Of a stretch of 64,000 nt of DNA, positions 25,317 to 32,757 are shown piece after piece. A program made the position numbers and the translations under genes. Under the pieces are notes generated by a model that saw nothing but the letters and a program-made list of their open reading frames with translations, was not told the DNA's origin and did not search any database. Numbering within the stretch: position 1 is the first letter of the stretch; each line of letters starts with the position of its first letter. The DNA lies in NCBI RefSeq assembly GCF_025961225.1, contig NZ_JAOQNG010000010.1, positions 1,044,501-1,108,500 on the forward strand, written 5' to 3'. Source of the DNA: Azospirillum canadense. Its GTDB lineage: Bacteria; Pseudomonadota; Alphaproteobacteria; Azospirillales; Azospirillaceae.

Positions 25317-26744
25317 GGATCGCGTCCCACCGCGTGGTGTCTGAGGCGTGAGGCTGGCCCGCCGGAGCGCTCCCCCATAGCTGGCGCAGGCGGGCCGGCC
25401 GTTCGGGAGCGGCGGTCACCGTGTTCTTCGGCTAAGTTGAGGTTGCTTAACGACCATCAACCAAGACGGAGACCACGATGACCGAGGACAGGATCGCTCT
25501 TCAGGAGCTGATTGGGAAGAGCGCCGATGCCGACTTTCTGCGCGAGATGGTCGGCTTCGCCGCCCAGCGCCTGATGGAGCTGGAGGTGGAGAGCCTGTGC
25601 GGCGCCGGGTATGGCGAACGCAGCGAGGACCGCCAGACCAAGCGCAACGGCTACCGGGAGCGGACCTGGGAGACGCGCGCCGGGGCCATCGACCTGCGCA
25701 TCCCCAAGCTGCGGCGCGGCTCCTACTTCCCGGCCTTCCTGGAGCCGCGCCGCACCGCGGAGAAGGCGCTAATCGCGGTGATTCAGGAGGCCTACGTGCA
25801 GGGCATCTCGACGCGCAACGTCGATGATCTAGTCAAGGCGATGGGCATGACCGGCATCTCCAAGAGCCAGGTCAGCCGCCTGTGCCAGGACATCGACGAG
25901 CGCGTGCAGGCGTTCCTGAACCGGCCGCTGGAAGGCGACTGGCCCTTTGTGTGGCTGGATGCGACCTACGTGAAAGTGCGCCAGGACGGCCGCATCGTCT
26001 CGCTCGCCGCCATACTGGCCATCGGCGTCAACAGCGATGGCCGGCGCGAGGTGCTGGGGCTCGGCCTCGGGCTGTCGGAAGCCGAGACCTTCTGGACCGA
26101 TTTCCTGCGCACCCTCACCCGCCGGGGCCTACGCGGCGTAAAGCTGGTGATCGCCGATGCGCATCTCGGGCTGAAGGCCGCCGCTTCCAAGGTGCTGGGC
26201 GCCACACTTCAACGCTGTCGTGTTCATTGCATGAGGAATCTCCTCGCCTGCGTCGGCAAGGCGCACCAGACGATGGTCGCGGCCACCATTCGCACCGCCT
26301 TTGCCCAGGAGACCGCTGAGGCGGCGCATGAGCAGTGGCGCCGGGTGGCCGACAGCCTGCGGCCGCGCTTTTCCAAGCTGGCGGCGCTGATGGACGAGGC
26401 GGAGTTCGACGTGCTGGCCTACATGAAGTACCCCAAGGACCTGCGCACCAAATTGCACAGCACGAATCCTCTGGAGCGGCTGAATGGCGAGATCAAGCGG
26501 CGCACCAACGTCGTCGGCATCTTCCCTGGCGAAGGGGCGGTTGTGCGCCTCGTCGGCGCCTTGCTGCTGGAGCAGCATGATGAATGGGCGGTGGCCCGGC
26601 GCTACATGACCATGGAAAGCCTGGCCGAGCTGTGCCACCCTCACACCCCTGATCCGCTGTCCATCGCAGCGGAGTAGACCGGCGGCCTCAACCCGCCGAA
26701 GAGCACAGAGGCCCCCTCAGACACCACGCCTCGGGGCACGATCC
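25317..26744 (+). mobile_element. IS256-family insertion sequence, about 1.43 kb
   Basis: Terminal inverted repeats of 30 bases lie at 25317-25346 and 26715-26744. The outer six bases (GGATCG) and an inner 15-base block (GCGTGGTGTCTGAGG) are identical and 25 of 30 bases match overall. One intact transposase gene fills the inside. The element sits between the Cro-like gene and the CII-like gene, with its transposase reading toward the Cro-like gene. Confidence 0.9.
25478..26677 (+). CDS. IS256-family transposase
   Basis: A 399-residue DDE transposase of the Mutator-like IS256 family. Catalytic residues appear as Asp in PFVWLDATYVKVR, Asp in KLVIADAHLGLKAA and Glu in STNPLERLNGEIKRR. The family signature around CRVHCMRNLLACVGK, with a Cys/His pair, is present. 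The N-terminal part (RQTKRNGYRERTW) is the DNA-binding region. It is full length with no frame break, so the element may still be active. Confidence 0.97.
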   Translation: MTEDRIALQELIGKSADADFLREMVGFAAQRLMELEVESLCGAGYGERSEDRQTKRNGYRERTWETRAGAIDLRIPKLRRGSYFPAFLEPRRTAEKALIAVIQEAYVQGISTRNVDDLVKAMGMTGISKSQVSRLCQDIDERVQAFLNRPLEGDWPFVWLDATYVKVRQDGRIVSLAAILAIGVNSDGRREVLGLGLGLSEAETFWTDFLRTLTRRGLRGVKLVIADAHLGLKAAASKVLGATLQRCRVHCMRNLLACVGKAHQTMVAATIRTAFAQETAEAAHEQWRRVADSLRPRFSKLAALMDEAEFDVLAYMKYPKDLRTKLHSTNPLERLNGEIKRRTNVVGIFPGEGAVVRLVGALLLEQHDEWAVARRYMTMESLAELCHPHTPDPLSIAAE

Positions 26745-26750
26745 TACTCC

Positions 26751-27033
26751 GAATAAGCGAGGCTTAAGGCATGAGACAGACGCCCCATGCCCGCCCCGAT
26801 GTGTCAGGCTCCAAGCGCGATCGCGGCCAGCAGGGCGATGCCGAGCAGGACCACGCGGAAGTGATGGGCGCTGCTGCGCCAGGGGTAGCCGGCATCGCCG
26901 AATGCCTAAGCGACGGCGCGGCGCGCGGCGGCGTAGGCTTGACACGGGCGCGAAACCTGGGAGTTTGCGCCCAGCTTCGACCGACGCTCTTCATGGGGAT
27001 GGTTCCGCGCGATCGGCATGGCGCGGCTGCGGC
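26751..27033 (-). other. Gap between IS256 and the Cro-like gene, no confident gene
   Basis: About 280 bases. On the minus strand one frame after a TAG reads GDAGYPWRSSAHHFRVVLLG then IALLAAIALGA and stops, which looks like the end of a small membrane protein, but only a late GTG start exists. This may be a remnant of a small gene of the early-left operon. No other feature is seen. Confidence 0.35.
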
Positions 27034-27285
27034 TTATGCCGCCCCCTGTTCGGGTTGGGCGTCTTGGCCTGATAACCGCTTGCGGCGTGGAGCCGGAGGT
27101 GCCCCCCGCTTCCTCTCGAGATACATTTCGAGCTTGCGGAGCGTATCGGCGCGCGGGTTCCAATCGTCCGAGTGCAGCCCCCGAAGAGTGTTAACCCCCA
27201 AACCGGCTTCGCGAGCGAGCGTGGCGGGCTTCGTCAGCTTCGCGAAAGCCCGCACACGACGAATGATATCATCAACGTGCGCCAT
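27034..27285 (-). CDS. Cro-like repressor
   Basis: An 83-residue DNA-binding protein divergent from the CI-like gene. The helix-turn-helix is ATLAREAGLGVNTLRGLH, in a fold like that of the CI N-terminal domain but without the S24 part. The C-terminal tail is basic (KRGAPPAPRRKRLSG). It is the first gene of the leftward early operon. The -10 box of its promoter is only six bases before its ATG, so its mRNA may be almost leaderless. Confidence 0.8.
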   Translation of the reverse strand: MAHVDDIIRRVRAFAKLTKPATLAREAGLGVNTLRGLHSDDWNPRADTLRKLEMYLERKRGAPPAPRRKRLSGQDAQPEQGAA

Positions 27286-27291
27286 GCCCTC

Positions 27292-27320
27292 ATTTAATCA
27301 CATAATGCTGTGAGTTACAA
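27292..27320 (-). promoter_or_regulatory. PR-like promoter of the Cro-like gene
   Basis: On the minus strand a -35 box TTGTAA (27315-27320) and a -10 box TTAAAT (27292-27297) are 17 bases apart. Operator 1 (27298-27313) fills the spacer, so repressor binding would block the polymerase directly. Confidence 0.7.
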
Positions 27321-27359
27321 GCGGATATCACATAATGATGTTATCACATGCCGGTGTGA
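27298..27359. promoter_or_regulatory. Right operator cluster, three repressor sites
   Basis: Three 16-base sites fit TCACA-N6-TGTGA: 27298-27313 (both halves perfect), 27328-27343 (right half TGTTA, one mismatch) and 27344-27359 (perfect). The second and third directly abut. They lie between the divergent Cro-like and CI-like genes. The one mismatched site suggests graded affinity, as at lambda OR, though the order of occupancy is unknown. Confidence 0.85.
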
Positions 27360-27379
27360 TGCACGCTATCATCCCGTCG

Positions 27380-28114
27380 ATGAGTGATCTGGCCGAAAAG
27401 CGGCGAGCAGCGCTACGCCGGTACATGGAACAGCACGGCCTCAAGCCGTCGAGCTGGGCGAAGGCCGCTGGGCTGAGCGTCAATGCGCTGAACAACTTCC
27501 TGAACGGCTCGACCCAATCTCTCAGCCAGGGCACGCTGGAAAAGCTCTCCGCCGAACGCGGCGAGCCCATCTCTGCGATTATCGGCGACCCAGTTGTAGG
27601 AACGGGTGGGTTTATGGTTGCTGCGAAGGCGGAAGTCGAGCGCCGCCCCGCACCCGCCTCAGCACCGATGGCTCAACAACCAAGGGCAGAAGGGCTCGTC
27701 GGAGACAAGGATCTGCCTGTCTACGCCAGCGCTCAGGGCGGCTCTGGGATGATGCTTATCAGTTACGAACCGATTGAGTGGGTCAAACGGCCAGAACCAT
27801 TATTTGGTGTTCCAAAAGGCTTCGCAGTCTATGTGGTCGGTGATTCGATGATCCCCGCCTACGAACAGGGCGACAACATCTTAGTCCACCCGACTAAGCC
27901 GCCCCTTCCTGGGGACGATGTGCTGGTGGTGCTGGGCGCCATTGAGGACGGCATGCACGAAGCTATGGTCAAACGTCTTGTTCGGATGGACAGTCGCCGA
28001 CTCAAGCTGCGTCAGTGGAACCCTCCACCAGGAGAAGAACAGGAGTTCGATGTCGATCGTGTTGATGTGGTTGGTGTGCACTTGATCGTAGGCAAGTACA
28101 ACAAGCGGCGTTAA
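27380..28114 (+). CDS. CI-like phage repressor, S24 family
   Basis: A 244-residue repressor starting MSDLAEKRRAALRRYMEQHG. The DNA-binding domain has the helix-turn-helix SSWAKAAGLSVNALNNFLNG. The C-terminal part is a LexA/CI peptidase: Ser156 in VVGDSMIPAYEQGD and Lys198 in HEAMVKRLVRM form the catalytic pair for self-cleavage, so induction through RecA is likely. The frame opens upstream at 27335, but that start lies inside an operator. The gene is flanked by operator clusters on both sides and followed by a strong terminator. Confidence 0.92.
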   Translation: MSDLAEKRRAALRRYMEQHGLKPSSWAKAAGLSVNALNNFLNGSTQSLSQGTLEKLSAERGEPISAIIGDPVVGTGGFMVAAKAEVERRPAPASAPMAQQPRAEGLVGDKDLPVYASAQGGSGMMLISYEPIEWVKRPEPLFGVPKGFAVYVVGDSMIPAYEQGDNILVHPTKPPLPGDDVLVVLGAIEDGMHEAMVKRLVRMDSRRLKLRQWNPPPGEEQEFDVDRVDVVGVHLIVGKYNKRR

Positions 28115-28126
28115 GTAGCCCCATGC

Positions 28127-28154
28127 AAAAGCCCGCCCAAGAAGGCGGGCTTTT
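28127..28154. terminator. Bidirectional intrinsic terminator after the CI-like gene
   Basis: An 11-bp perfect stem (AAAAGCCCGCC / GGCGGGCTTTT) with a six-base loop has U runs in both directions. It ends the repressor transcript and also the convergent small gene at 28167-28415. Confidence 0.93.
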
Positions 28155-28166
28155 CCGTGATCTACT

Positions 28167-28415
28167 TCAAGCTGCCAGCTCCGGAACGTCCCCCAGTCGG
28201 GCTACGAACACCGGCTCTTCATAGTCACCAGCGTCTTCGTCCCCACCTGTCCTCACGACGTCGACGCCAACGATCCGCCCTCCAGCTGCCAGCATTCTTT
28301 CCGCCCTGAGTTGAGCGGCCTCAGCACTCGCAACCCTTACTGCCGAGTCGGGCTGCAAACCGCCTTTTCGGCCGCGGATGTAGGGCTGGCAAACGAAAAA
28401 CGTCTCTAATGGCAC
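28167..28415 (-). CDS. Conserved small prophage protein
   Basis: An 82-residue protein starting MPLETFFVCQPYIRGRKGGL. The pattern, a strand (TFFVCQPY), a basic RGRKGGL turn, a helix (EAAQLRAERMLAAG), a strand (GVDVVRTGGDEDAGDYEEPV) and an acidic end, matches a small protein often seen in alphaproteobacterial prophages; this is recognition by eye. It converges on the CI-like gene and shares its terminator. Function unknown. Confidence 0.65.
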   Translation of the reverse strand: MPLETFFVCQPYIRGRKGGLQPDSAVRVASAEAAQLRAERMLAAGGRIVGVDVVRTGGDEDAGDYEEPVFVARLGDVPELAA

Positions 28416-28499
28416 CGCTTACCTCCGTTTTGTTCTCTTTACGTTCTCTCACTCAACCTCCCTCCTGTCAAGGCGTTCCATCGGCAGTGCGTCGGAAAA

Positions 28500-28549
28500 T
28501 CACATGATCATGTGAATGCAGCCTTGACTACACTCACAGCTGTATGTGA
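28500..28549. promoter_or_regulatory. Left operator cluster, two repressor sites
   Basis: Two perfect TCACA-N6-TGTGA sites lie at 28500-28515 (itself a fully symmetrical TCACATGATCATGTGA) and 28534-28549. They match the three sites at 27,298-27,359 and lie upstream of the plus-strand early operon. Two separate clusters about 1.2 kb apart on either side of the repressor gene repeat the OL/OR layout of lambda. Confidence 0.85.
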
Positions 28550-28552
28550 TGT
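28524..28552 (+). promoter_or_regulatory. PL-like early promoter
   Basis: A -35 box TTGACT at 28524-28529 is followed at 17 bases by a weak -10 TGATGT (28547-28552). Operator 5 covers the spacer and part of the -10. Transcripts would carry a leader of about 150 bases that contains a 9-bp perfect hairpin (28650-28658 with 28671-28679). Confidence 0.6.
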
Positions 28553-28712
28553 TTGTCGCACACCACCCCCTCCTGGGGCACTCCATCTCCTACGGATCGG
28601 GCGGTGCGGCACCTCCAAATCGGCGGTGCTCAGTCTCCTCCCTGATCTCGGCCGGAGCGCGGCTCACGCAGCTCCGGCCCCTCTCGGGGAGAAGGACAGA
28701 CGGGAGGGATGG

Positions 28713-28940
28713 ATGCAAGAACACCGAGAGCGCACGGACGGCTTGGCCGACCAACGCCGCAACGTGCGGATCGCCGCGCGCTTTCACCGCCAGGAGGCGC
28801 TCCGCTGCTTCGACAAGGGGCTGACGCACCCGGGCCGCAGGCATGAGCTGATCGCCGACCGCCTGGAAGCCGCCGGCACGCCGCTGCCCATCGACGTGCT
28901 GACGCCGCCGCCGGCCCAGCCCCGCCGGAGGGCCGCGTGA
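28713..28940 (+). CDS. First gene of the rightward early operon, hypothetical
   Basis: A 75-residue protein starting MQEHRERTDGLADQRRNVRI, with GGGAGG just upstream of the ATG. It is highly charged and helical (AARFHRQEALRCFDKGLTHP, RRHELIADRLEAAG). The longer frame to 28512 starts inside an operator and is not supported. Its stop overlaps the start of the next gene (ATGA). Confidence 0.65.
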   Translation: MQEHRERTDGLADQRRNVRIAARFHRQEALRCFDKGLTHPGRRHELIADRLEAAGTPLPIDVLTPPPAQPRRRAA

Positions 28941-28973
28941 TGAACCTGGCGCCGCTCAACTCCCCGTTGCACA
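28940..28973 (+). pseudogene. 5' fragment of an early gene split by IS21
   Basis: ATG at 28940 begins MNLAPLNSPLH and runs into the IS21-family element after 34 bases, including one copy of its target repeat. The 3' part is at 32085-32440, and the two are in the same frame once the element and one repeat copy are removed. Confidence 0.85.
28965..28973. repeat. 9-bp target repeat CGTTGCACA of the IS21-family element (left copy)
   Basis: CGTTGCACA occurs at 28965-28973 and again at 32085-32093, directly bordering the element. The repeat is nine bases, or eight if the first C belongs to the element end. Because the host frame is restored by removing exactly one copy, these borders are well supported. 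Confidence 0.88.
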
Positions 28974-29026
28974 GCGCCAATTACACTGACCGCCTAACGA
29001 CGATTGGAATGGCCGGTTGACGGTTG

Positions 29027-29070
29027 CGTCATCAGCCTGTCCCCGCAATTGCGGGGACAGGCTGATGACG
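29027..29070. repeat. 44-base perfect palindrome over the istA start
   Basis: Twenty-two bases are followed by their exact complement, centred between 29048 and 29049. The istA ATG (29065-29067) and the purine-rich sequence before it lie in the second arm. In RNA the fold would hide the start codon, a known way for insertion elements to avoid transposase synthesis from outside transcription. Confidence 0.85.
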
Positions 29071-30591
29071 GGAGCACGGATCACCGACCGGCAGGTCAGG
29101 CGGTACATGGACGAGCGCAGGCGAGGACAGACCCAAGTCGGGGCCGCAGCAAAGGCCGGGTTCAGCGAACGAACGGCGCGGCGGATCGACACTGACCCGG
29201 TTCTGCCCAGCCAACGGTCGTGTGAACGAACCTGGCGCACGCGGGATGACCCCTTCACTGGCGTCTGGGAGGAAGAGCTGGTCCCCGTTTTGCGATCCGT
29301 GCCGCACATCCGGGCGACGACGCTGCTGGAGGAACTCCAGCGGCGCCATCCCAGCGCCTACCCGGACCGCCTGCTGCGGTCCCTGCAGCGACGGGTCGCT
29401 CGGTGGCGGGCGACGGAAGGCCCGGAGCGGGAATTGATTTTCCGCCAGGAGCACCCGCCTGGGCATCAGGCCCTCTCCGATTTCACCGAGGCCGCCAGCC
29501 TCGGCGTCACCATCGACGGCGCTCCTTTCGATCACCTCCTCTATCATTTCTGGCTGGCCTACAGCGGCTGGGAGTTCGTCAAGGTCGTCCAGGGTGGCGA
29601 GAGCTTCACGGCGCTCACCGAGGGGCTCCAGGAGGCGCTTTGGCAGCTCGGTGGCGTGCCCCACACCCACCGCACCGACCGGCTGTCCGCCGCCTACCGC
29701 AATCTCGCCAGCGAAGACGATGAGGCTGCCGATTACGCAGCCTTCTGCCGCCATTACGCCATGGCCCCGACCCGCAACAACTGCGGCGTCGCCCACGAGA
29801 ACGGCAGTGTCGAAGCGGCGCATGGCCATCTCAAAACGGCACTGCGCGAGGCTCTCGACCTGCGCGGCTCGCGCGATTTCTCCGATCTGGCCGCCTACCA
29901 GGCTTTTCTGCAGGACACCGTCGCCCGCAAGAATGCCCGCCGGCGCAAGGCCCTGGAGGTCGAGCTGCCGGAGCTGAAGCCGCTGCCCCGACACCGCACC
30001 ACCGATTTCTCCACCACCACCGTCACCGTGGTCCGGACCGGCTCCATTTCCGTGCGCAAGGTGCTCTACACCGTGCCATCCCGGCTCGTGGGATGCCGGC
30101 TCAAGGTGCATATCTACGATGATCGGCTCGTCTGCTGGCTGGGCACCACCCAGGTGCTGACGCTCCCCCGCAAGCATCCCAAAGGCAAGCGGCGCGATCG
30201 CGTCGTCGATTACCGCCACTTGGCCGCTTCACTGGTGCGCAAGCCGCAGGCGTTCCGCCGTTCGGTGTTCCGCGAGGAGCTCTTCCCACGCCCCGCCTTT
30301 CGTCGCGCCTGGGAGGTCCTCGACGACGGCCTCGACGATCGCAAGGCCTGTCGCGTCTATGTCGGCCTGCTGCACCTGGCCGCCACCGGCGCTTGTGAGG
30401 CCGCTCTGGCCGACCATCTCGATGCCGTGCTCGACCGCGGCGAATTGCCCGACCTTGAAACCGCCCGGGCCGCCGTAGCCCCACCCCAGCCGGCGGCGAT
30501 CCCGCTGATCGCCGTGCCGCTGCCCGACTTGGCGGGATACGACCGTCTCCTGCGGCCGGCGCCTCCCACCCCCGATCCGGAGCCGACATGA
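29065..30591 (+). CDS. istA: IS21-family transposase IstA
   Basis: A 508-residue DDE recombinase. The N-terminal part has a helix-turn-helix (MTGARITDRQVRRYMDERRR, then VGAAAKAGFSERTARRI). The catalytic core follows with Asp in GHQALSDFTEAA, Asp in HTHRTDRLSAAY and Glu in NGSVEAAHGHLK. A C-terminal beta-barrel part (VLYTVPSRLVGCRLKVHIYD) is typical of the family. The ATG at 29065 is preferred to 29017 because the domain begins there. The gene overlaps istB by four bases. Confidence 0.95.
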   Translation: MTGARITDRQVRRYMDERRRGQTQVGAAAKAGFSERTARRIDTDPVLPSQRSCERTWRTRDDPFTGVWEEELVPVLRSVPHIRATTLLEELQRRHPSAYPDRLLRSLQRRVARWRATEGPERELIFRQEHPPGHQALSDFTEAASLGVTIDGAPFDHLLYHFWLAYSGWEFVKVVQGGESFTALTEGLQEALWQLGGVPHTHRTDRLSAAYRNLASEDDEAADYAAFCRHYAMAPTRNNCGVAHENGSVEAAHGHLKTALREALDLRGSRDFSDLAAYQAFLQDTVARKNARRRKALEVELPELKPLPRHRTTDFSTTTVTVVRTGSISVRKVLYTVPSRLVGCRLKVHIYDDRLVCWLGTTQVLTLPRKHPKGKRRDRVVDYRHLAASLVRKPQAFRRSVFREELFPRPAFRRAWEVLDDGLDDRKACRVYVGLLHLAATGACEAALADHLDAVLDRGELPDLETARAAVAPPQPAAIPLIAVPLPDLAGYDRLLRPAPPTPDPEPT

Positions 30592-31364
30592 CCGACATCG
30601 ACGCCACCAAGCTGCCGGTGATGCTCTCGTCTCTGCGCCTGCCGACGATCAGCCGCTTATGGCCGGGCTTCGCCGAGCGGGCGGATCGGGAAGGCTGGGG
30701 CGCCGCCCGTTTTCTGGCCGTTCTGTGCGAGCACGAATTGGCTGAGCGCACCGAGCGGCGCATCGCCCGCCACATGGCCGAGTCGGACCTGCCGGAGGGC
30801 AAGACGCTGGCCACCTTCGACTTCGCCGCCGTGCCGACCCTCCGCAAACCGCATGTCGAGGCGTTGGGGCATGGCGACGGCTGGATCGAGCGTGGCGCCA
30901 ATGTGCTGATCTTCGGCCCCAGCGGCGTCGGCAAGACGCATATCGCGTCCGCCATTGGCACGGCGCTCATCGAAGGCGGACGGCGCGTCCTGTTCACCCG
31001 CACCACCGACCTTGTGCAAAAGCTCCAGGCCGCGCGGCGTGATCTGGCCTTGCCCGGCCTGCTCAGCCGGCTCGACCGCTTCGACGGCCTGATCCTCGAT
31101 GACCTCGGCTACGTCCGTAAGGACCAAGCGGAAACGGCGGTGCTGTTTGAATTGATTGCCGAACGCTACGAGCGGCGCAGCTTGATCTTGACCTGTAACC
31201 AGCCCTTCAGCGCCTGGAACGCGATCTTTCCCGATCCCGCGATGACCGTAGCCGCGATTGACCGGCTGGTGCACCACGCCATCATCCTGGAGCTGAACAC
31301 GGAAAGTTATCGCCGGCGCTCCGCTATGGCCGCGGCCCAGAGCGCGATGAGTCCCGAGGGGTAA
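30588..31364 (+). CDS. istB: IS21-family helper ATPase IstB
   Basis: A 258-residue AAA+ ATPase related to DnaC. Walker A is GPSGVGKT at residues 110-117 and Walker B is LILDDLGYV. The N-terminal helices (RLPTISRLWPGFAERADREG) are the IstA/DNA interaction part. IstB selects the target and stimulates IstA. It overlaps istA (ATGA), so translation is coupled. Confidence 0.96.
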   Translation: MTDIDATKLPVMLSSLRLPTISRLWPGFAERADREGWGAARFLAVLCEHELAERTERRIARHMAESDLPEGKTLATFDFAAVPTLRKPHVEALGHGDGWIERGANVLIFGPSGVGKTHIASAIGTALIEGGRRVLFTRTTDLVQKLQAARRDLALPGLLSRLDRFDGLILDDLGYVRKDQAETAVLFELIAERYERRSLILTCNQPFSAWNAIFPDPAMTVAAIDRLVHHAIILELNTESYRRRSAMAAAQSAMSPEG

Positions 31365-31392
31365 TTGACGCCGCAACGGCGTAATTGTCGCC
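31361..31392. repeat. Internal copy of the IS21 right end
   Basis: The segment GTAATTGACGCC, seven bases, then CGTAATTGTCG closely repeats the true right end at 32054-32086 (GTAGTTGACGCC, then CGAAATTGTCG). It lies immediately after istB, where an ordinary two-gene IS21 would end. The two copies bracket the passenger gene. Confidence 0.7.
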
Positions 31393-31420
31393 GGGCGCGC
31401 ATGCCGGCATGATGGCGGGC

Positions 31421-32029
31421 ATGTTCGAGCCCCCGACCATCGCCCAGCTGAAGATCACGATCCTGGACATCGAGCCGCCGGTCTGGCGGCGGCTGCTGGT
31501 GCCGCGGCGGACCACGCTGGGCGAGTTGCACCACATCATCCAAGCCGCGTTCGGGTGGCTGGACTACCACCTGCATCAGTTCGAGATCGGCGGCCTGCGC
31601 TTTGGCGCTCCCGACATGCTCAACGCGGATGCCTTCGATGACGACGCCCAGGCTCTGCCGGAGGACGATGTGCGCCTGTTCGACTTCCTGCCCAATCCGC
31701 CGCCGTTCATCTACCTCTATGACTTCGGCGACGATTGGCATCACCGCATCGAGGCCGAAACGTTGCGGCTGCCCGAGACCGATCGCAAATACCCCGCCTG
31801 CATTGATGGTGCGCGCTCACGGCCACCGGAAGATGTCGGGGGTGTCTACGGCTACGCCGATTTCCTGGAAGCTTTTCACGACCCGAGCCACCCCGAACAT
31901 GCCGATATGAGACGCTGGGCCGGACGTGCGTTCCATCCCGAAAAATTCGACCTCGCGAAAACCGATCGTGCTGTCCGCTCCGCTGTGCGTGCCGCGAAAC
32001 GACGCGCTGCACTGATGCGCTACGAGTGA
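31421..32029 (+). CDS. pRiA4b ORF-3-like passenger protein
   Basis: About 202 residues starting MFEPPTIAQLKITILDIEPP. It shows the hallmarks of the plasmid pRiA4b ORF-3 family: LDIEPPVWRRLLVP, TLGELHHIIQAAFGW, FIYLYDFGDDWHHRIE and the VGGVYGYADFLEAF motif. The family's biochemical function is not established; its members are often found next to transposase genes. It has no obvious role in transposition here, so it counts as cargo. Earlier starts at 31385 and 31412 are possible. Confidence 0.88.
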   Translation: MFEPPTIAQLKITILDIEPPVWRRLLVPRRTTLGELHHIIQAAFGWLDYHLHQFEIGGLRFGAPDMLNADAFDDDAQALPEDDVRLFDFLPNPPPFIYLYDFGDDWHHRIEAETLRLPETDRKYPACIDGARSRPPEDVGGVYGYADFLEAFHDPSHPEHADMRRWAGRAFHPEKFDLAKTDRAVRSAVRAAKRRAALMRYE

Positions 32030-32084
32030 TCAGCCCCGACCGGACAGGCCATCGTAGTTGACGCCTGCCGGACGTCGAAATTGT

Positions 32085-32440
32085 CGTTGCACACCCCGTC
32101 CAGCCAGGACACCTGGGCCGCCTACCTGTTCCTGATCGCCACGGTGAAGGGGCCGATGGAAGTGGACTTTGGCAACGCCCGCCGTGCCTTCGGTATCCAC
32201 CGGGACGAGGACGGCTGGAATCTCACGCACCTGCCGAACGGCGCGCTGATCGGCGTGGCGCCCAGCTTCGCCGACGCGACGCGCGCCGCCGACGGGATCG
32301 AGTGCGCCTGGGACTGGTCGATTGTGGGCGTGCCGGAGGCCGCCGAGTTGGCGGTGATCAAGGAGGCGCTGCGGTCCTACGGAGTGGAGCATCCGGCCGA
32401 CCGGCCGGCGTGGAAGCCCTCCCTGGAGCTCGCCGCCTGA
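32085..32440 (+). pseudogene. 3' fragment of the early gene split by IS21
   Basis: Joined to 28940-28973 across the element (one repeat copy removed) this gives a 126-residue protein starting MNLAPLNSPLHTPSSQDTWA. The fragment contains YLFLIATVKGPMEVDFGN and a Trp-rich middle. It may still be made from a TTG or an internal ATG (GPMEVDF), but without the native start. No family is recognised. Its stop overlaps the next gene's ATG. Confidence 0.85.
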
Positions 32441-32628
32441 TGGACACGCCTTCCGTATACCACGTCGGGCCCTTCGCCACGACGGACCTTGAGCCGACCC
32501 GCGGCTGGTACGTCAGCCGCCTGACCGACGACGGCGAGCCCAACGGCCCCTTCGTCACCCGCGAGCGGGCAGAAGCGTGGCTCGAGGAGGCCCTGCACGG
32601 CCTAACGCTCGATCGGCGGTGCGCCTGA
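32440..32628 (+). CDS. Small hypothetical early protein
   Basis: A 62-residue protein from the ATG at 32440 (MDTPSVYHVGPFATTDLEPT) with TGATG coupling at both ends. It contains WYVSRLTDDGEPNGPFVTRE followed by a helix (AEAWLEEALHGL), a layout common in small phage proteins of unknown role. Confidence 0.65.
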   Translation: MDTPSVYHVGPFATTDLEPTRGWYVSRLTDDGEPNGPFVTRERAEAWLEEALHGLTLDRRCA

Positions 32629-32717
32629 TGTTTGCCGCCCACGAACTCCTCATCGTCACCGCCGTCTGGCTGGGCGCCTCTGTCGGCTGGCTGGCGCTGG
32701 TCCCGCCCGCGCACTGA
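32628..32717 (+). CDS. 29-residue membrane microprotein
   Basis: A 30-codon frame starts at an ATG overlapping the previous stop and ends TGA at 32715-32717. The product (MFAAHELLIVTAVWLGASVG and a short WLALVPPAH end) is a single hydrophobic helix. Tight coupling to the preceding gene supports real translation; the length leaves doubt. Confidence 0.5.
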   Translation: MFAAHELLIVTAVWLGASVGWLALVPPAH

Positions 32718-32757
32718 CCGCGGCTGAAACCTCCATACCACGCGTTCACGCGCTCCG

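Larger units (their letters stand above)
28974..32084 (+). mobile_element. IS21-family insertion sequence with a passenger gene, about 3.1 kb
   Basis: The element holds istA, istB and a third gene. Its ends have related, imperfect inverted sequences (a CAATT block near each end). A near copy of the right end lies inside the element at 31361-31392, just after istB. It has disrupted an early phage gene. Transposition in this family needs IstA and the ATPase IstB together; both are intact. Confidence 0.9.

Noticed and set aside
25303..25419. Longer N terminus for the CII-like protein
   Set aside because: These bases belong to the left end of the IS256-family element, not to the phage gene.
29032..30219. 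395-codon minus-strand open frame inside IS21
   Set aside because: Antisense of istA, which has the catalytic residues.
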